Source: Roseiflexus sp. RS-1
GTDB taxonomy: Bacteria > Chloroflexota > Chloroflexia > Chloroflexales > Roseiflexaceae
Reading direction: 5' to 3'
DNA: 64,000 nucleotides
Assembly (NCBI RefSeq): GCF_000016665.1
Contig: NC_009523.1
Coordinates: 1,178,001-1,242,000 of the forward strand
Part shown: positions 43,486 through 52,560 of the stretch, one piece after another
Layout of the letters: each line of letters starts with the position of its first letter
Numbering within the stretch: the stretch's first letter is position 1
Position numbers and translations under genes: made by a program
The notes under the pieces: model-generated
The model's input: only the letters and a program-made list of their open reading frames with translations
Told to the model about the DNA's origin: nothing
Databases searched by the model: none

Positions 43486-45837
43486 TCATATCAGACGAGC
43501 GATGGTGTCCAGCAATGTTTGTTGATCAAATGCACGCTTGACGATATACGCATCCGCGCCGACGGTCACCCCGCGTTCGCGGTGTTCCGGCGCATCGAGC
43601 GATGTCACCAGCACAACCGGCAGGTGTTTGAAACGCTCACCGGCGCGCAATTTCTCGGTCAACTCAAAGCCGTTCAGTCGCGGCATATCAATATCGCTGA
43701 TCACAAGATCGCATCCGCCATTCGTGGATAGACGCTGCAAAACATCCAGCGCTTCGACGCCGTCGGTCGCCAGATGCACCTGGTAGCCAGCCGCTTCGAG
43801 AATGTTCTTCTCCAGCATCCGTGTCGTCAGCGAGTCGTCCACAACCAGGATCTGCGGTATGCGCCGCTGTTGACTGATATCAGGCGTCACCGGCGCCGGC
43901 AGACGCTGCGCCCCCGATGCCGCCCGTACAATATCAACCGTGTCCAGAATTGGCGCGATTGCGCCATCGGGCAGGATGGCAGCAGCGGCAATGAACTGCA
44001 CCCGCCTGATCGGAAACGGCAACCGGTGCACCACCAGTTCTTGCTCACCCACCACGCCATCGACCAGACACGCCACCTGGCGTTCGCTGCCGCTTCCCAG
44101 CAACAGTGCCGGACGGCGCTCCTCGCCGCGTGAGAATGATCTCATCCCATCACCGGCTTCCATCAGATCCGCCAGATGCACCAGCACCACCGGACGACCG
44201 TCCACGAGAACGACCGTCCTGCCTTCAAGGACGCGCACGTCGCCGGGTTGGACTGCCACAATCCGCTGGATCGACTCCAGCGGCACGGCGCATGTGTGTT
44301 GCCCGAGTTTCACCAGCAAGCCGTGGGCGCTGGTCAATGAAACTGGGACGCTCAACACGAAGCGACATCCTGCACCTGGCGCGCTGTGCACCTGAATCCG
44401 GCCCTGCATTCGCTCGATATGCGAATGGACGATATCGAGACCAACCCCGCGCCCTGACAGATGGCTGGCCGTTGTGCGTGTCGAAAAGCCCGGCAGGAAA
44501 ATGAGATTGGCAACGTCGGTCGGCGTAAGACGCTCCAGATCGGTCGCCGTCAGCAAACCCAGTTCGAGCGCCCGACGTCGGATAGCCTCATCGTCCAGCC
44601 CGGCGCCATCGTCGGCAACCTCAATCGTCAACCAGTCGCCGTCAACGGTTGCATTCAGGCGAACCGCCCCCCGCTCCGGTTTGCCATGGCGCTGGCGCAC
44701 CGTGGCCTCTTCGATGCCATGATCAATGGCGTTGCGCAGGAGATGGGTGAGCACTTCACGCAGCGTGTCGAGCACCTGACGATCGGCTTCCGCGCCCCCA
44801 TCGTCGAAAAACAGATCGACCGGTTTGCCGGCGCCGCGACTGACATCGCGCGCAACCAGACGCAGTGGCTGAAAGATCGTTCGCAGCGGCAGCATACGAG
44901 CGCGCCGGATCTGGAGATGCAGTCGGTCGGTGACCGCGCTCAACATCGATTGATCGGCAGCAAGATCACGCGCACATGCCGTCAACTGTTGATCGATCTC
45001 ATCAATCAGTGCCGCTGCACGGGTTAGTGCGCCTGCCAGTTGCTGAAGGTCACGCTGCTGAAGCCCGTCGCCAGAGCGTTCAGGGGTGATTGGACGGATG
45101 TCCAGGTGATGCACCACCGGGTGGAAGGCATTGCTGCGCGCCTGATACTGTGCAACCAGCGGGCGCACCTGACGCCAGAGGCGTTTCCAGGGTGCCGACA
45201 TGCCGCTGAGATCCTGGATGCGGCGCGCCTGAGCGCGTATTCGCATCACCCCGGTCATCAGTTCGCCGACATCGTTGAGCAGGGTGTCCAGTACCTCGAT
45301 CGCAAGGCGAACGGTGGTCACCTCCCCAATGCCGGTCGGCGCCGCAGGAAGACCGGCAGAAACGACCGACGTCTCGTCGCCGGGGATTGCGGCGCCTTCT
45401 GTGCGTTCCGCCAACTCCTGTTCCGACGGCGGTTGCGCAAGGACGGCGCGCAACCGGTGAACCGTCGTCTCGATAAGGGCGTCGTCCGGCGGGTGATGGG
45501 CAATCGCCCGATCCACCAGAACGCCGATCACGTCCAGCGCGGCGTACACCGGGTCGCACCACGCTGGCGTCACGCGCAGGCGACGCTCTCGCAGCGCGGC
45601 AAACAGATCCTCGATGGCGTGCGCAATCTGCTCGATACCCGGCAAACCGGCCGCGCGGGCGCTGCCTTTCAGGCTATGCGCAGCGCGAAAAAGCTGGTCG
45701 ACCAGCGCGCGATCATCGGGATGATCGGGATGCTGCTCCATTTCGAGCAACAATGACGCGATTGCGGCGCGATGCTCCGCCTGCTCTTCGCAAAAGGCGG
45801 CAAAGACCTGCGCCATGATGTCATCGTCGTTCTCCAT
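43486..45837 (-). CDS. cheA: Hybrid chemotaxis kinase CheA with C-terminal receiver
   Basis: A 783-residue kinase. The Hpt domain carries the phosphorylated His54 in FRAAHSLKGSARAAGL. Dimerisation (RIQDLSGMSAPWKRLWRQV) and the ATPase domain (LRNAIDHGIEEATVR; VADDGAGLD; GRGVGLDIVHSHIE) come next, then a CheW-like regulatory domain (CAVPLESIQRIVAVQPGDV), and a receiver from about residue 660 (ILVVDDSLTTRMLEKNILEAAGY; DLVISDIDMPRLNGFE; VLVTSLD; YIVKR). There is only one Hpt. The fused receiver is typical of CheA hybrids in gliding or twitching systems. Confidence 0.96.
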   Translation of the reverse strand: MENDDDIMAQVFAAFCEEQAEHRAAIASLLLEMEQHPDHPDDRALVDQLFRAAHSLKGSARAAGLPGIEQIAHAIEDLFAALRERRLRVTPAWCDPVYAALDVIGVLVDRAIAHHPPDDALIETTVHRLRAVLAQPPSEQELAERTEGAAIPGDETSVVSAGLPAAPTGIGEVTTVRLAIEVLDTLLNDVGELMTGVMRIRAQARRIQDLSGMSAPWKRLWRQVRPLVAQYQARSNAFHPVVHHLDIRPITPERSGDGLQQRDLQQLAGALTRAAALIDEIDQQLTACARDLAADQSMLSAVTDRLHLQIRRARMLPLRTIFQPLRLVARDVSRGAGKPVDLFFDDGGAEADRQVLDTLREVLTHLLRNAIDHGIEEATVRQRHGKPERGAVRLNATVDGDWLTIEVADDGAGLDDEAIRRRALELGLLTATDLERLTPTDVANLIFLPGFSTRTTASHLSGRGVGLDIVHSHIERMQGRIQVHSAPGAGCRFVLSVPVSLTSAHGLLVKLGQHTCAVPLESIQRIVAVQPGDVRVLEGRTVVLVDGRPVVLVHLADLMEAGDGMRSFSRGEERRPALLLGSGSERQVACLVDGVVGEQELVVHRLPFPIRRVQFIAAAAILPDGAIAPILDTVDIVRAASGAQRLPAPVTPDISQQRRIPQILVVDDSLTTRMLEKNILEAAGYQVHLATDGVEALDVLQRLSTNGGCDLVISDIDMPRLNGFELTEKLRAGERFKHLPVVLVTSLDAPEHRERGVTVGADAYIVKRAFDQQTLLDTIARLI

Positions 45838-45854
45838 ACCGCCGCACCTGCCTG

Positions 45855-47681
45855 CTAGAGTCGATACCTGGCAATCGTCGCCTGCAACGATTGAGCGAGT
45901 GTGTGCAGATCTTGCGCTGCGCGTTCCGCCTGGCGCGTACTGGCGAGCGCCTGGGTTGTCGCCTGCTGGATGGACGTCATCGCCTGAGCGATCTGATCCA
46001 TGCCTGCGGTTTGTTGCTGGGCGGCGGCCGCCATTTGCACATTCGCCTGCGCTCCGCTCTCAACCTCGTTCGACATTTGATGGATCACCTGACCGGCGCG
46101 GGTCGCCAGACTCACTCCCTGCTCAACACCTTTCGTTCCTTCCTCCGTCACCATAACGGCAGCGTTGGTCGCGCGCTGAATTTCGCTCAGAATCTCACGC
46201 ACCTGAACCGTTGCCGCTTTCGAGCGTTCCGCCAGATCACGCACGTGCTGCGCCACGACGGCAAAACTCTTGCCCTGCTCGCCAGCGCGCGCTGCCTCAA
46301 TGGCGGCATTCAGCGCCAGCATATTCGACTGGTCGGCCAGTTCGGCGACGGTGGTGGTGATGGCGCTGATCGCCTGCGTTTGCTCCGCCAGCGAAAGGAT
46401 CGTCTGGGCGATGCTCTCGACCCGCGCGCGGATCTGCCCCATGCCGTTGATCGTGTCTTCAACCGCTTTTGCGCCCTGACGCGCCACCTGAAGCGCAGTC
46501 TGGCTATCCTGCGCCACCTGCGCCGCCTGGCGCGCCGTCTGAAGCGCAATCGCCTTTACCTCTTCAATGGTCGTCGATGTCTGGGTAATCGCGGCGGATT
46601 GTTCGGTCGCCGATGCCGCCTGTTGCGTCGTGGCGGCAAGAATTTCGGCGGCGGCGGAGGCGATCGCGGCATTTGCCTGCTGAATCTGGAGCGTCATGGT
46701 GTGCAGACTGGCGACCATGGCATTCAAGCCCTCGCCAAGTTGCCCAAGCGCCCCGTTCTGGCGTACTTCCAGGCGTCGGGAGAGATCGCCCTCGGCGATG
46801 CGCCGGGTGAACGCCAGATATTCGGCGACTGTTTCTTCCAGCATCCGACGGCTCTCGGCTTCCGCCTGACGCAATCGCGCTTCGGCTTCGCGCGCCTCCG
46901 CCTCCGCAGCGCGACTGGCGCGCAGACTGGCGACCATCTGATTATAGGCAGCGGCGAGCATTCCGATTTCGTCATCCGATGACACCTGAACTTCACGCGA
47001 CAGATCGCCCTGCGCCACTGCGTTCGTCGCTTCGGTCAGACGCCCGATGCTTCGCGCAATCATCGATGCCAGGGCGATGCCGACCACCGCAGAAACAACC
47101 AGCGCCACAACCAGCAATCCGGTGATCGTCATGGTGGCACTGCGGTACGCTTCCTGTGCTGCGCCGGTAGCTTCGAGCGCCTGACGGTTGTTCTCCCGCT
47201 CGAGCGCGGTGGTATCCTGGTTCAACTGATCGAATAACGGTTTCAGCCCGACGAAGACGGCCAGTGCAGATTGCGGATCATCGGTCTCAAAGATCTTTGT
47301 TCCAACCTCCTCAATATATGCGCTCCAGTTTTTGCGGATGCGCGTGTATAGTTCACGCTCAATATCCGTTACGATAAATGTTTCATACTTCTGCAACAGG
47401 GCTTCCATTTCGGTCTCGAGTTCACGCCGCTCGCTATTCGTGCGAGTCACCTGTTCGGGACGCGGATCGGCGATGCGCACCGCCGCCAGACTGCGATGCC
47501 GGTTGACAATACGCCGCATATCGCTGCTGGTGCGTGTCGCCGGCACAATATTCCCGCTCAAGTGCTGGGCGCGATCATTCATCAGATCCATCTGATAGAG
47601 CGCAATCACGCCCAGGACGATCATGAGCGCCAGTGTAAGTCCAGAAGCGCCGAGGAGTTTGAAGCGGATCGAGAGTTTCAT
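45855..47681 (-). CDS. Methyl-accepting chemotaxis protein
   Basis: A 608-residue receptor, started at the ATG at 47681 with GAGGATGG upstream. It has an N-terminal helix (LLGASGLTLALMIVLGVIALY), a four-helix-bundle extracytoplasmic domain of about 150 residues, a second helix (ITGLLVVALVVSAVVGIAL), two HAMP segments and a long coiled coil with the signalling tip AELADQSNMLALNAAIEAARAGEQGKSFAVVAQHVRDLAERS. The ligand is unknown. It sits between cheW and cheA, the usual place for the dedicated receptor of an operon. Confidence 0.95.
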   Translation of the reverse strand: MKLSIRFKLLGASGLTLALMIVLGVIALYQMDLMNDRAQHLSGNIVPATRTSSDMRRIVNRHRSLAAVRIADPRPEQVTRTNSERRELETEMEALLQKYETFIVTDIERELYTRIRKNWSAYIEEVGTKIFETDDPQSALAVFVGLKPLFDQLNQDTTALERENNRQALEATGAAQEAYRSATMTITGLLVVALVVSAVVGIALASMIARSIGRLTEATNAVAQGDLSREVQVSSDDEIGMLAAAYNQMVASLRASRAAEAEAREAEARLRQAEAESRRMLEETVAEYLAFTRRIAEGDLSRRLEVRQNGALGQLGEGLNAMVASLHTMTLQIQQANAAIASAAAEILAATTQQAASATEQSAAITQTSTTIEEVKAIALQTARQAAQVAQDSQTALQVARQGAKAVEDTINGMGQIRARVESIAQTILSLAEQTQAISAITTTVAELADQSNMLALNAAIEAARAGEQGKSFAVVAQHVRDLAERSKAATVQVREILSEIQRATNAAVMVTEEGTKGVEQGVSLATRAGQVIHQMSNEVESGAQANVQMAAAAQQQTAGMDQIAQAMTSIQQATTQALASTRQAERAAQDLHTLAQSLQATIARYRL

Positions 47682-47775
47682 ACCATCCTCGCTCAGCACA
47701 CGATGGAGATAGCAACATAACCGTCGTGCCATGCACGACGGTTTCTGGACAGGAAGAAGACGCCGAACGATAATC

Positions 47776-48324
47776 TCAGGCGACCGCCTGATGGTCGACG
47801 ATCAGACGCGGATCGGCGAGCAGTGCAACCGGGTCGATCACGATGGACAGATCGCGGTCCACGCCACGGATCCACGAGATGGCGGCGTTTGCAGTCGTGA
47901 CGGGTGCAGGGCTGAGTTCAGGCGTATCTGATGTCATATCCAGAATGCTGTCCGCCAGCAGCACTGCATCGCCGCCTGTCCCCTGGAGCACGATCAGGAA
48001 CGAGCCGGGAGAAGGCGGATCGACCGGCAGATCGAGCAGTGGACGCAGATCGAGACAGGTCAGCAGACGCCCGTGGATGTTGACCAGCCCGACGATGAAC
48101 GGCGGCGCGCGGAACAACGGCGTGTATGCGCGCAGCGGTTGCACCTCGCGCGCGTAACGCGCCGGAAGCGCATATCGCTCGTCACCCAGACGAAAACGGA
48201 TCATCACCTCGCCGCCGGTTGCCGTGTCGGTGACATCGTGCGCTGCAAGCGCACGCGCGCGCTCTTCGAGGATAGCGCGCAGTTCGGGTTGTGACTGAAA
48301 CGTTCGCAGATCGTTGGTGTTCAT
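47776..48324 (-). CDS. cheW: CheW-like adaptor, first gene of the chemosensory operon
   Basis: A 182-residue CheW domain: MIRFRLGDERYALPARYAREVQPLRAYTPLFRAPPFIVGLVNIHGRLLTCLDLRPLLDL. The N-terminal 40 residues are an extra helix-rich lead. It couples the adjacent receptor to the kinase. Operon order on the minus strand is cheW, mcp, cheA, receiver, RsbT-like, cheW, cheB, cheR. Confidence 0.9.
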   Translation of the reverse strand: MNTNDLRTFQSQPELRAILEERARALAAHDVTDTATGGEVMIRFRLGDERYALPARYAREVQPLRAYTPLFRAPPFIVGLVNIHGRLLTCLDLRPLLDLPVDPPSPGSFLIVLQGTGGDAVLLADSILDMTSDTPELSPAPVTTANAAISWIRGVDRDLSIVIDPVALLADPRLIVDHQAVA

Positions 48325-48458
48325 ATGGCTCTACCTGCTTCATTGCATGATCGCCGACGCTGGCGTTTCTATAGCATCACGCCATACTATACAACAGGTG
48401 CACGACGGGTGTCTGTACAGTTCGATAACGGAATGCGATCAATTTCACAACCAGAAGT

Positions 48459-49112
48459 TTATCCATCAGACGCATTGCTCGTGTTCGTATCGGACGACGA
48501 GTCGGGCGCATCTGACGAGCGCTTTTGCTCACGCTTCGGCTTCGGCGGCGGCGCGTTGATCCGGTTCATCGCCACAGCCATCCCTTCACGCACGACGGTC
48601 TCCAGCGCATCCGCCGCTTTTTGCATGATGTCCGGCAATTGCGCTTCCTGTTCCGGAGTGAAACGTCCCAGCACATAGTCCGCCAGATCCCACGCAGGCG
48701 GCGGACGATCGATGCCGATCCGCAATCGAGGGAAGACCTGCGAGCCGAGCAGGGTGATGATCGAGCGCATGCCGTTGTGCGTCCCTGCGCTGCCGCGTTC
48801 GCGCAAACGAAGAACGCCGAACGGCAGATCGACGTCATCATACACAACCAGCAACTCTGTTGCCGGGTCGATCTTGTACCACTGGCGCAATCCGACAACC
48901 GCCTGTCCGCTGAGGTTCATATAGGTCTGGGGAAGCGCAAGCGCCACCCGCTGCCCGGCAATGATCCCTTCAGCAATCCGTGCATGTGCGCGTTTGTGTG
49001 TGAATTCGAGCCGGTGTCGCTGCGCCAGTTCTGAGACGACGCGAAACCCGATGTTGTGGCGCGTCCGGGCGTAGGTGTCGCCAGGGTTGCCAAGCCCAAC
49101 AATCAGCCACAC
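48459..49112 (-). CDS. pth: Peptidyl-tRNA hydrolase
   Basis: A 217-residue Pth that frees tRNA from dropped-off peptidyl-tRNA. Signatures are LIVGLGNPGDTYARTRHNIGF with the catalytic His, LALPQTYMNLSGQAV, YDDVDLPFGVLRLRERGSAGTHNGM and LRIGIDRPP. The last 35 residues form a Lys/Ser-rich tail (KPKREQKRSSDAPDSSS), longer than in model enzymes. It lies alone on the strand, about 130 bp upstream of the chemosensory cheW. Confidence 0.96.
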   Translation of the reverse strand: MWLIVGLGNPGDTYARTRHNIGFRVVSELAQRHRLEFTHKRAHARIAEGIIAGQRVALALPQTYMNLSGQAVVGLRQWYKIDPATELLVVYDDVDLPFGVLRLRERGSAGTHNGMRSIITLLGSQVFPRLRIGIDRPPPAWDLADYVLGRFTPEQEAQLPDIMQKAADALETVVREGMAVAMNRINAPPPKPKREQKRSSDAPDSSSDTNTSNASDG

Positions 49113-49213
49113 TTGTTTTCTCCTGCACTTGCGGCGATACTCACAGCGTTCATGATACGCGCTGAACGCAATGTGGATGTCGGTAGATTCCGGAGGGTGC
49201 GCGCAACATCAAA

Positions 49214-49248
49214 GGCAGGTGCAGACGTTGCCTGCACCTGCCCTGGCG
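49214..49248 (-). terminator. Hairpin terminator after the sortase-substrate gene
   Basis: An 11-bp perfect stem GGCAGGTGCAG (49214-49224) with its complement at 49232-49242 encloses a 7-base loop. It lies just after the stop of the minus-strand gene 49277-51433, and TTTGATG follows in that direction. Confidence 0.6.
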
Positions 49249-49276
49249 TCACGATACTGGATTACGCGCCAGCGCC

Positions 49277-51433
49277 TCAGATACGAGACCGGGCGCGGTG
49301 GAGGCGCCATGTCCGCGCCAGCAGGGTCGCGCCGAGTAGTGCAAACCCCGCCAGCGGCACGCCTGTGCTGGTCGCTGGCAACGGCGCGACTGGCGCCGGA
49401 CCGATCGCGCTTCCGGCTGCGCCGGAGGTCGCGGTTGGGACGACCGCCACCGGCTGCGCCGCTTCGACGACGACCGTCGGCGCTTCGGTCGCCGGTGGCT
49501 GGGTTGGTTCGGCAGTAACGGTCGGCGTTGCGGTTGGCGCAGTCGTCGCGGTATTCGTCGGCAACACCTGCGCCTGCACTGCATTGACCACATCAACGGT
49601 CACAATATTGGAGTAGAGCGGGATGGCGAGACCGGCGAAGGTCAACTCCGCCTGCGCCACAATCCGCGTTCCGGCGGGAACCGTTGGTTTGATCCTGGTC
49701 TGAACGATGACCTCGAATCCCTGCCCGGCAGGTAACTCGGCGATACCGAGCGAAACGCGATTACCTTCAAGGGAAGGGACGCCCGGATCAAACCCGACTG
49801 CACGGCTAAGATTGGCTGAACCGGAGGAGAGTCCGTTGATCTCCTGGTTTGTCGGGAAGACGCTGCGCAGCGCCAGTTTACGCGGTCGTCCTGCAGACGA
49901 CCTCACGACACCGAGTGAGACGCGGTTATCGGCACGAGATAAATCATTCGGTCCGAACGTGCCCGAAGGGTTGCGATCCATCGGACGGGAAGAGACCCCG
50001 GTAATCTCCAGGTTCGCCGGAAAGACGCTGCGCAGCGCCAGGTCGCGGAGCGCCTGGGTGGGATGCGTGTTGCGCACGGCGATCACGTAGGTCACCGCAT
50101 CGCCGGGGAAGGCGCTGCCCCAGTTGCTCGCCATTCGGAAAAAGACTGCATCGGTGGCAGCAATGGCGGTTGGTGACGCTGCCGGAGTTGCGGTGCGGGG
50201 GGCAGCGGTACCGCCGGGGCGGGTTGGACGCGGTTGTTGCGCCACCGGCGTGGCAGGCGCAACCGGCGCGGGGGTTGGCGGAAGCACCAGATCAACCGGC
50301 GGCGGCAGTGGAGGTGCGCCTTCAGGCGGCGCGCCCCCGCCATCACCGGGAGGGGCTGGCGGTTGCGGTGGTTGCGGTGGTTGCGTCGGTGCTGATGGCG
50401 GCGTGGGCGATTGAGGAACCGGCGTTACCGGCGGCGGGGTGGGTCGGTTGGGGTCTGGCGATGGGGTAGGCGGAACAACGCCGCCGCCCGGTATACGCAC
50501 AATCACCGGATCCGAGGCTGCGGTAAAACTGCGGGCATCCTGAGCGGCTGCCTGATTGGTAATAATCACCTCCGACTGCACGGAAGGGCGCACACGGACA
50601 TTGATGTTGATCGATACCGGTTGATTGACAATCGCGGTAACGTTACACACCACCGTATTGCCGCTCACCTGGCATGAACCGTTCGAGGCGCTTGTTCCGA
50701 TTACCTCGAGTTGCGCGTTGATCGGGTCGCGCACCTCGATCTGCATTGGAACCGATGAATTCGTGCCGACTGCCAGAGAATAGGTGAACTCCTGGCCCGG
50801 TGAAGCAAACTGCACCGACGCAGACTTCGAGAGGGTCAGTGGCGGAACATCCAACACCGGCGTTGGACTGGAACCGGGCGTTGACGATGGGGTTGGGGTT
50901 CTGGTCGGCGAGAATGTCGGGATAAGCGTCGGGGTCGCGCCTCCATCGCTCGTTGGAGTGGGTGTATTGGTCGGCGTCGGGGTCGCGCCTCCACCGCTCG
51001 TCGGGGTGGGTGTATTGGTCGGCGTCGGCGTATTCACCGACGTTGGGCTGCTCGTCGGGCTTGGTCCGGCCGTCGGGCTTGGTTCAGGCGTTTCTGTCGC
51101 GCGCTGCTGCGGTTCCGCAGGCGGCGTTTCGTTTTGCTCATTTGCGGGCGCACTGGTTGGCGCATCGGTTGGCGCACTGGTTGGTACACTGGTCGGTGCA
51201 TCGGTGGCGCTTTCAGCCGGGGCAGGCGTGGCGCCCCCCGGCGGCTCTTCCTGTGCGCGCGGAGCAGCCGGAACAAAGGCGGGATACACCCAGCGATACA
51301 CCTCCGCATACAGCGGGAAGACGATCAGCGCGATGCTCAGGGCAATCAACGCCAGTTCGTAGAATGTCCAGCGCGCCGGCGCGCGCCCGCGCCCCGAGCG
51401 GGGTGAACGATGACGACCAGAGAGACGCTGCAT
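49277..51433 (-). CDS. Proline/threonine-rich surface protein with sortase-type anchor
   Basis: A 718-residue exported protein. A membrane segment at residues 24-45 (YELALIALSIALIVFPLYAEVY) is followed by a long Pro/Thr/Ser linker with TPTPTNTPTPTSGGGA repeats, a beta-rich domain (SKSASVQFASPGQEFTYSLAV) like DUF11 or CARDB modules, another Pro-rich linker, a second such domain, and an ending of LPATSTG (residue 685 on), a hydrophobic stretch and RTWRLHRARSRI, which is a cell-wall sorting signal of LPxTS type. The sortase gene lies 34 bp upstream. The second domain holds a decayed internal duplication (LALRSVFP... twice). It is probably a surface stalk or adhesin. Confidence 0.8.
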   Translation of the reverse strand: MQRLSGRHRSPRSGRGRAPARWTFYELALIALSIALIVFPLYAEVYRWVYPAFVPAAPRAQEEPPGGATPAPAESATDAPTSVPTSAPTDAPTSAPANEQNETPPAEPQQRATETPEPSPTAGPSPTSSPTSVNTPTPTNTPTPTSGGGATPTPTNTPTPTSDGGATPTLIPTFSPTRTPTPSSTPGSSPTPVLDVPPLTLSKSASVQFASPGQEFTYSLAVGTNSSVPMQIEVRDPINAQLEVIGTSASNGSCQVSGNTVVCNVTAIVNQPVSININVRVRPSVQSEVIITNQAAAQDARSFTAASDPVIVRIPGGGVVPPTPSPDPNRPTPPPVTPVPQSPTPPSAPTQPPQPPQPPAPPGDGGGAPPEGAPPLPPPVDLVLPPTPAPVAPATPVAQQPRPTRPGGTAAPRTATPAASPTAIAATDAVFFRMASNWGSAFPGDAVTYVIAVRNTHPTQALRDLALRSVFPANLEITGVSSRPMDRNPSGTFGPNDLSRADNRVSLGVVRSSAGRPRKLALRSVFPTNQEINGLSSGSANLSRAVGFDPGVPSLEGNRVSLGIAELPAGQGFEVIVQTRIKPTVPAGTRIVAQAELTFAGLAIPLYSNIVTVDVVNAVQAQVLPTNTATTAPTATPTVTAEPTQPPATEAPTVVVEAAQPVAVVPTATSGAAGSAIGPAPVAPLPATSTGVPLAGFALLGATLLARTWRLHRARSRI

Positions 51434-51466
51434 GGGAACGTTCCTCCTTGCGATCCAGGCGCTGCG

Positions 51467-52372
51467 CTAATCGCCCGTCAGCAGCTGCGCCCCCACCAGA
51501 TCACCGATGACGATCAACCGCTGCGTATCCCAGTTGGTGCAGGTGATCAGGGTAAGTGTCGGCGTTGGCGTTGGATCGAGCACATTGACTTCCGTGGGCC
51601 AGACGTTTCGCGTATCACGAACCCGGTACTGATACCGCCATGAACCGGCATCGACAAATATATCCGCCCCTGCGCGCAGGCGCCCCAGGTCGCGGAACAC
51701 TGCCCCGCGCAGACCGGCATGACCTGCCAGCGCCATGTTGCCGGGATCGCCCGGCAACCCTGTGCCGTGCAGATACCCGGCGGCGTAGTCGGCGACCTGC
51801 CATGCACCATCAACGACAAATACCTCGATAACCGGCGTATCGAGATCAATATCTGGAATGATCAGGCGATGGGGCAGCGATCCGCGCTGACCGTCTTCCG
51901 GCGCGCTGATGATCGCACGCGGCGCAAGAAACCCTTCCGACGCCAGCGGTTGCTGCATGTCCGGCGTTGTGAATGGGAGTGGCACGTTCGCGGGAACAAC
52001 ACGGTCAGGCGTGGCTGGCGCCGATACACGCACGACTGCTGTTGCGCGCAAAGCGGCCTGCACCGGTGCAGCATGCCGCACCGCCTGCTGCGCGCGCCAC
52101 CAGTCGCGTATCGGTCCGTCCACTGCCCATACGATGAAGATCAACAGCGCTGCAATGCTGAACAGGCGTTCTGCATGATGGAGCCAGTGATCGACCCATG
52201 TGCGCAGGCGATACCCTTTGAGCGCATAACGACGGTGCTCATCAAGAGAACGCAGCACAATCGGCTTTTGCCATGCTTTCGTCGGCGCAAGCGGCGTGCT
52301 GATCAGCGTTTCGAGCAGCGTTTCGTCTTCCTGGTGCGTTGAACTGGACTGGCGAGGCGGTTGTACAGACAT
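51467..52372 (-). CDS. Sortase family transpeptidase
   Basis: A 301-residue sortase with one N-terminal membrane helix (AERLFSIAALLIFIVWAVDG). The catalytic core has RLIIPDIDLDTPVIEVFV, the active His in NMALAGHAGLRGAVF, the active Cys in LTLITCTNWDTQRLIVIGDL, and the conserved Arg in that same run. This TLITC form is like class D or E sortases. Sortases cut LPxTG-type proteins and attach them to the cell wall or to each other. Its gene is just upstream of the LPATS-bearing surface protein on the same strand, which strongly suggests enzyme and substrate. Confidence 0.88.
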   Translation of the reverse strand: MSVQPPRQSSSTHQEDETLLETLISTPLAPTKAWQKPIVLRSLDEHRRYALKGYRLRTWVDHWLHHAERLFSIAALLIFIVWAVDGPIRDWWRAQQAVRHAAPVQAALRATAVVRVSAPATPDRVVPANVPLPFTTPDMQQPLASEGFLAPRAIISAPEDGQRGSLPHRLIIPDIDLDTPVIEVFVVDGAWQVADYAAGYLHGTGLPGDPGNMALAGHAGLRGAVFRDLGRLRAGADIFVDAGSWRYQYRVRDTRNVWPTEVNVLDPTPTPTLTLITCTNWDTQRLIVIGDLVGAQLLTGD

Positions 52373-52560
52373 GATTTCGGGTCATCACCCGCGATGTTTG
52401 TGCTTGACACCTTGAATGATTATACGCGATGCATGGCACATGTGCAATAGGAACGTGCGAATCTGCCCTATGCTATCGCATTGCATATTTTTGAAGTGTA
52501 AAGCGATCCGTATACAACACAAAGCGCGGTATACTATCGCTGGACCAGATGGGGAGATCT

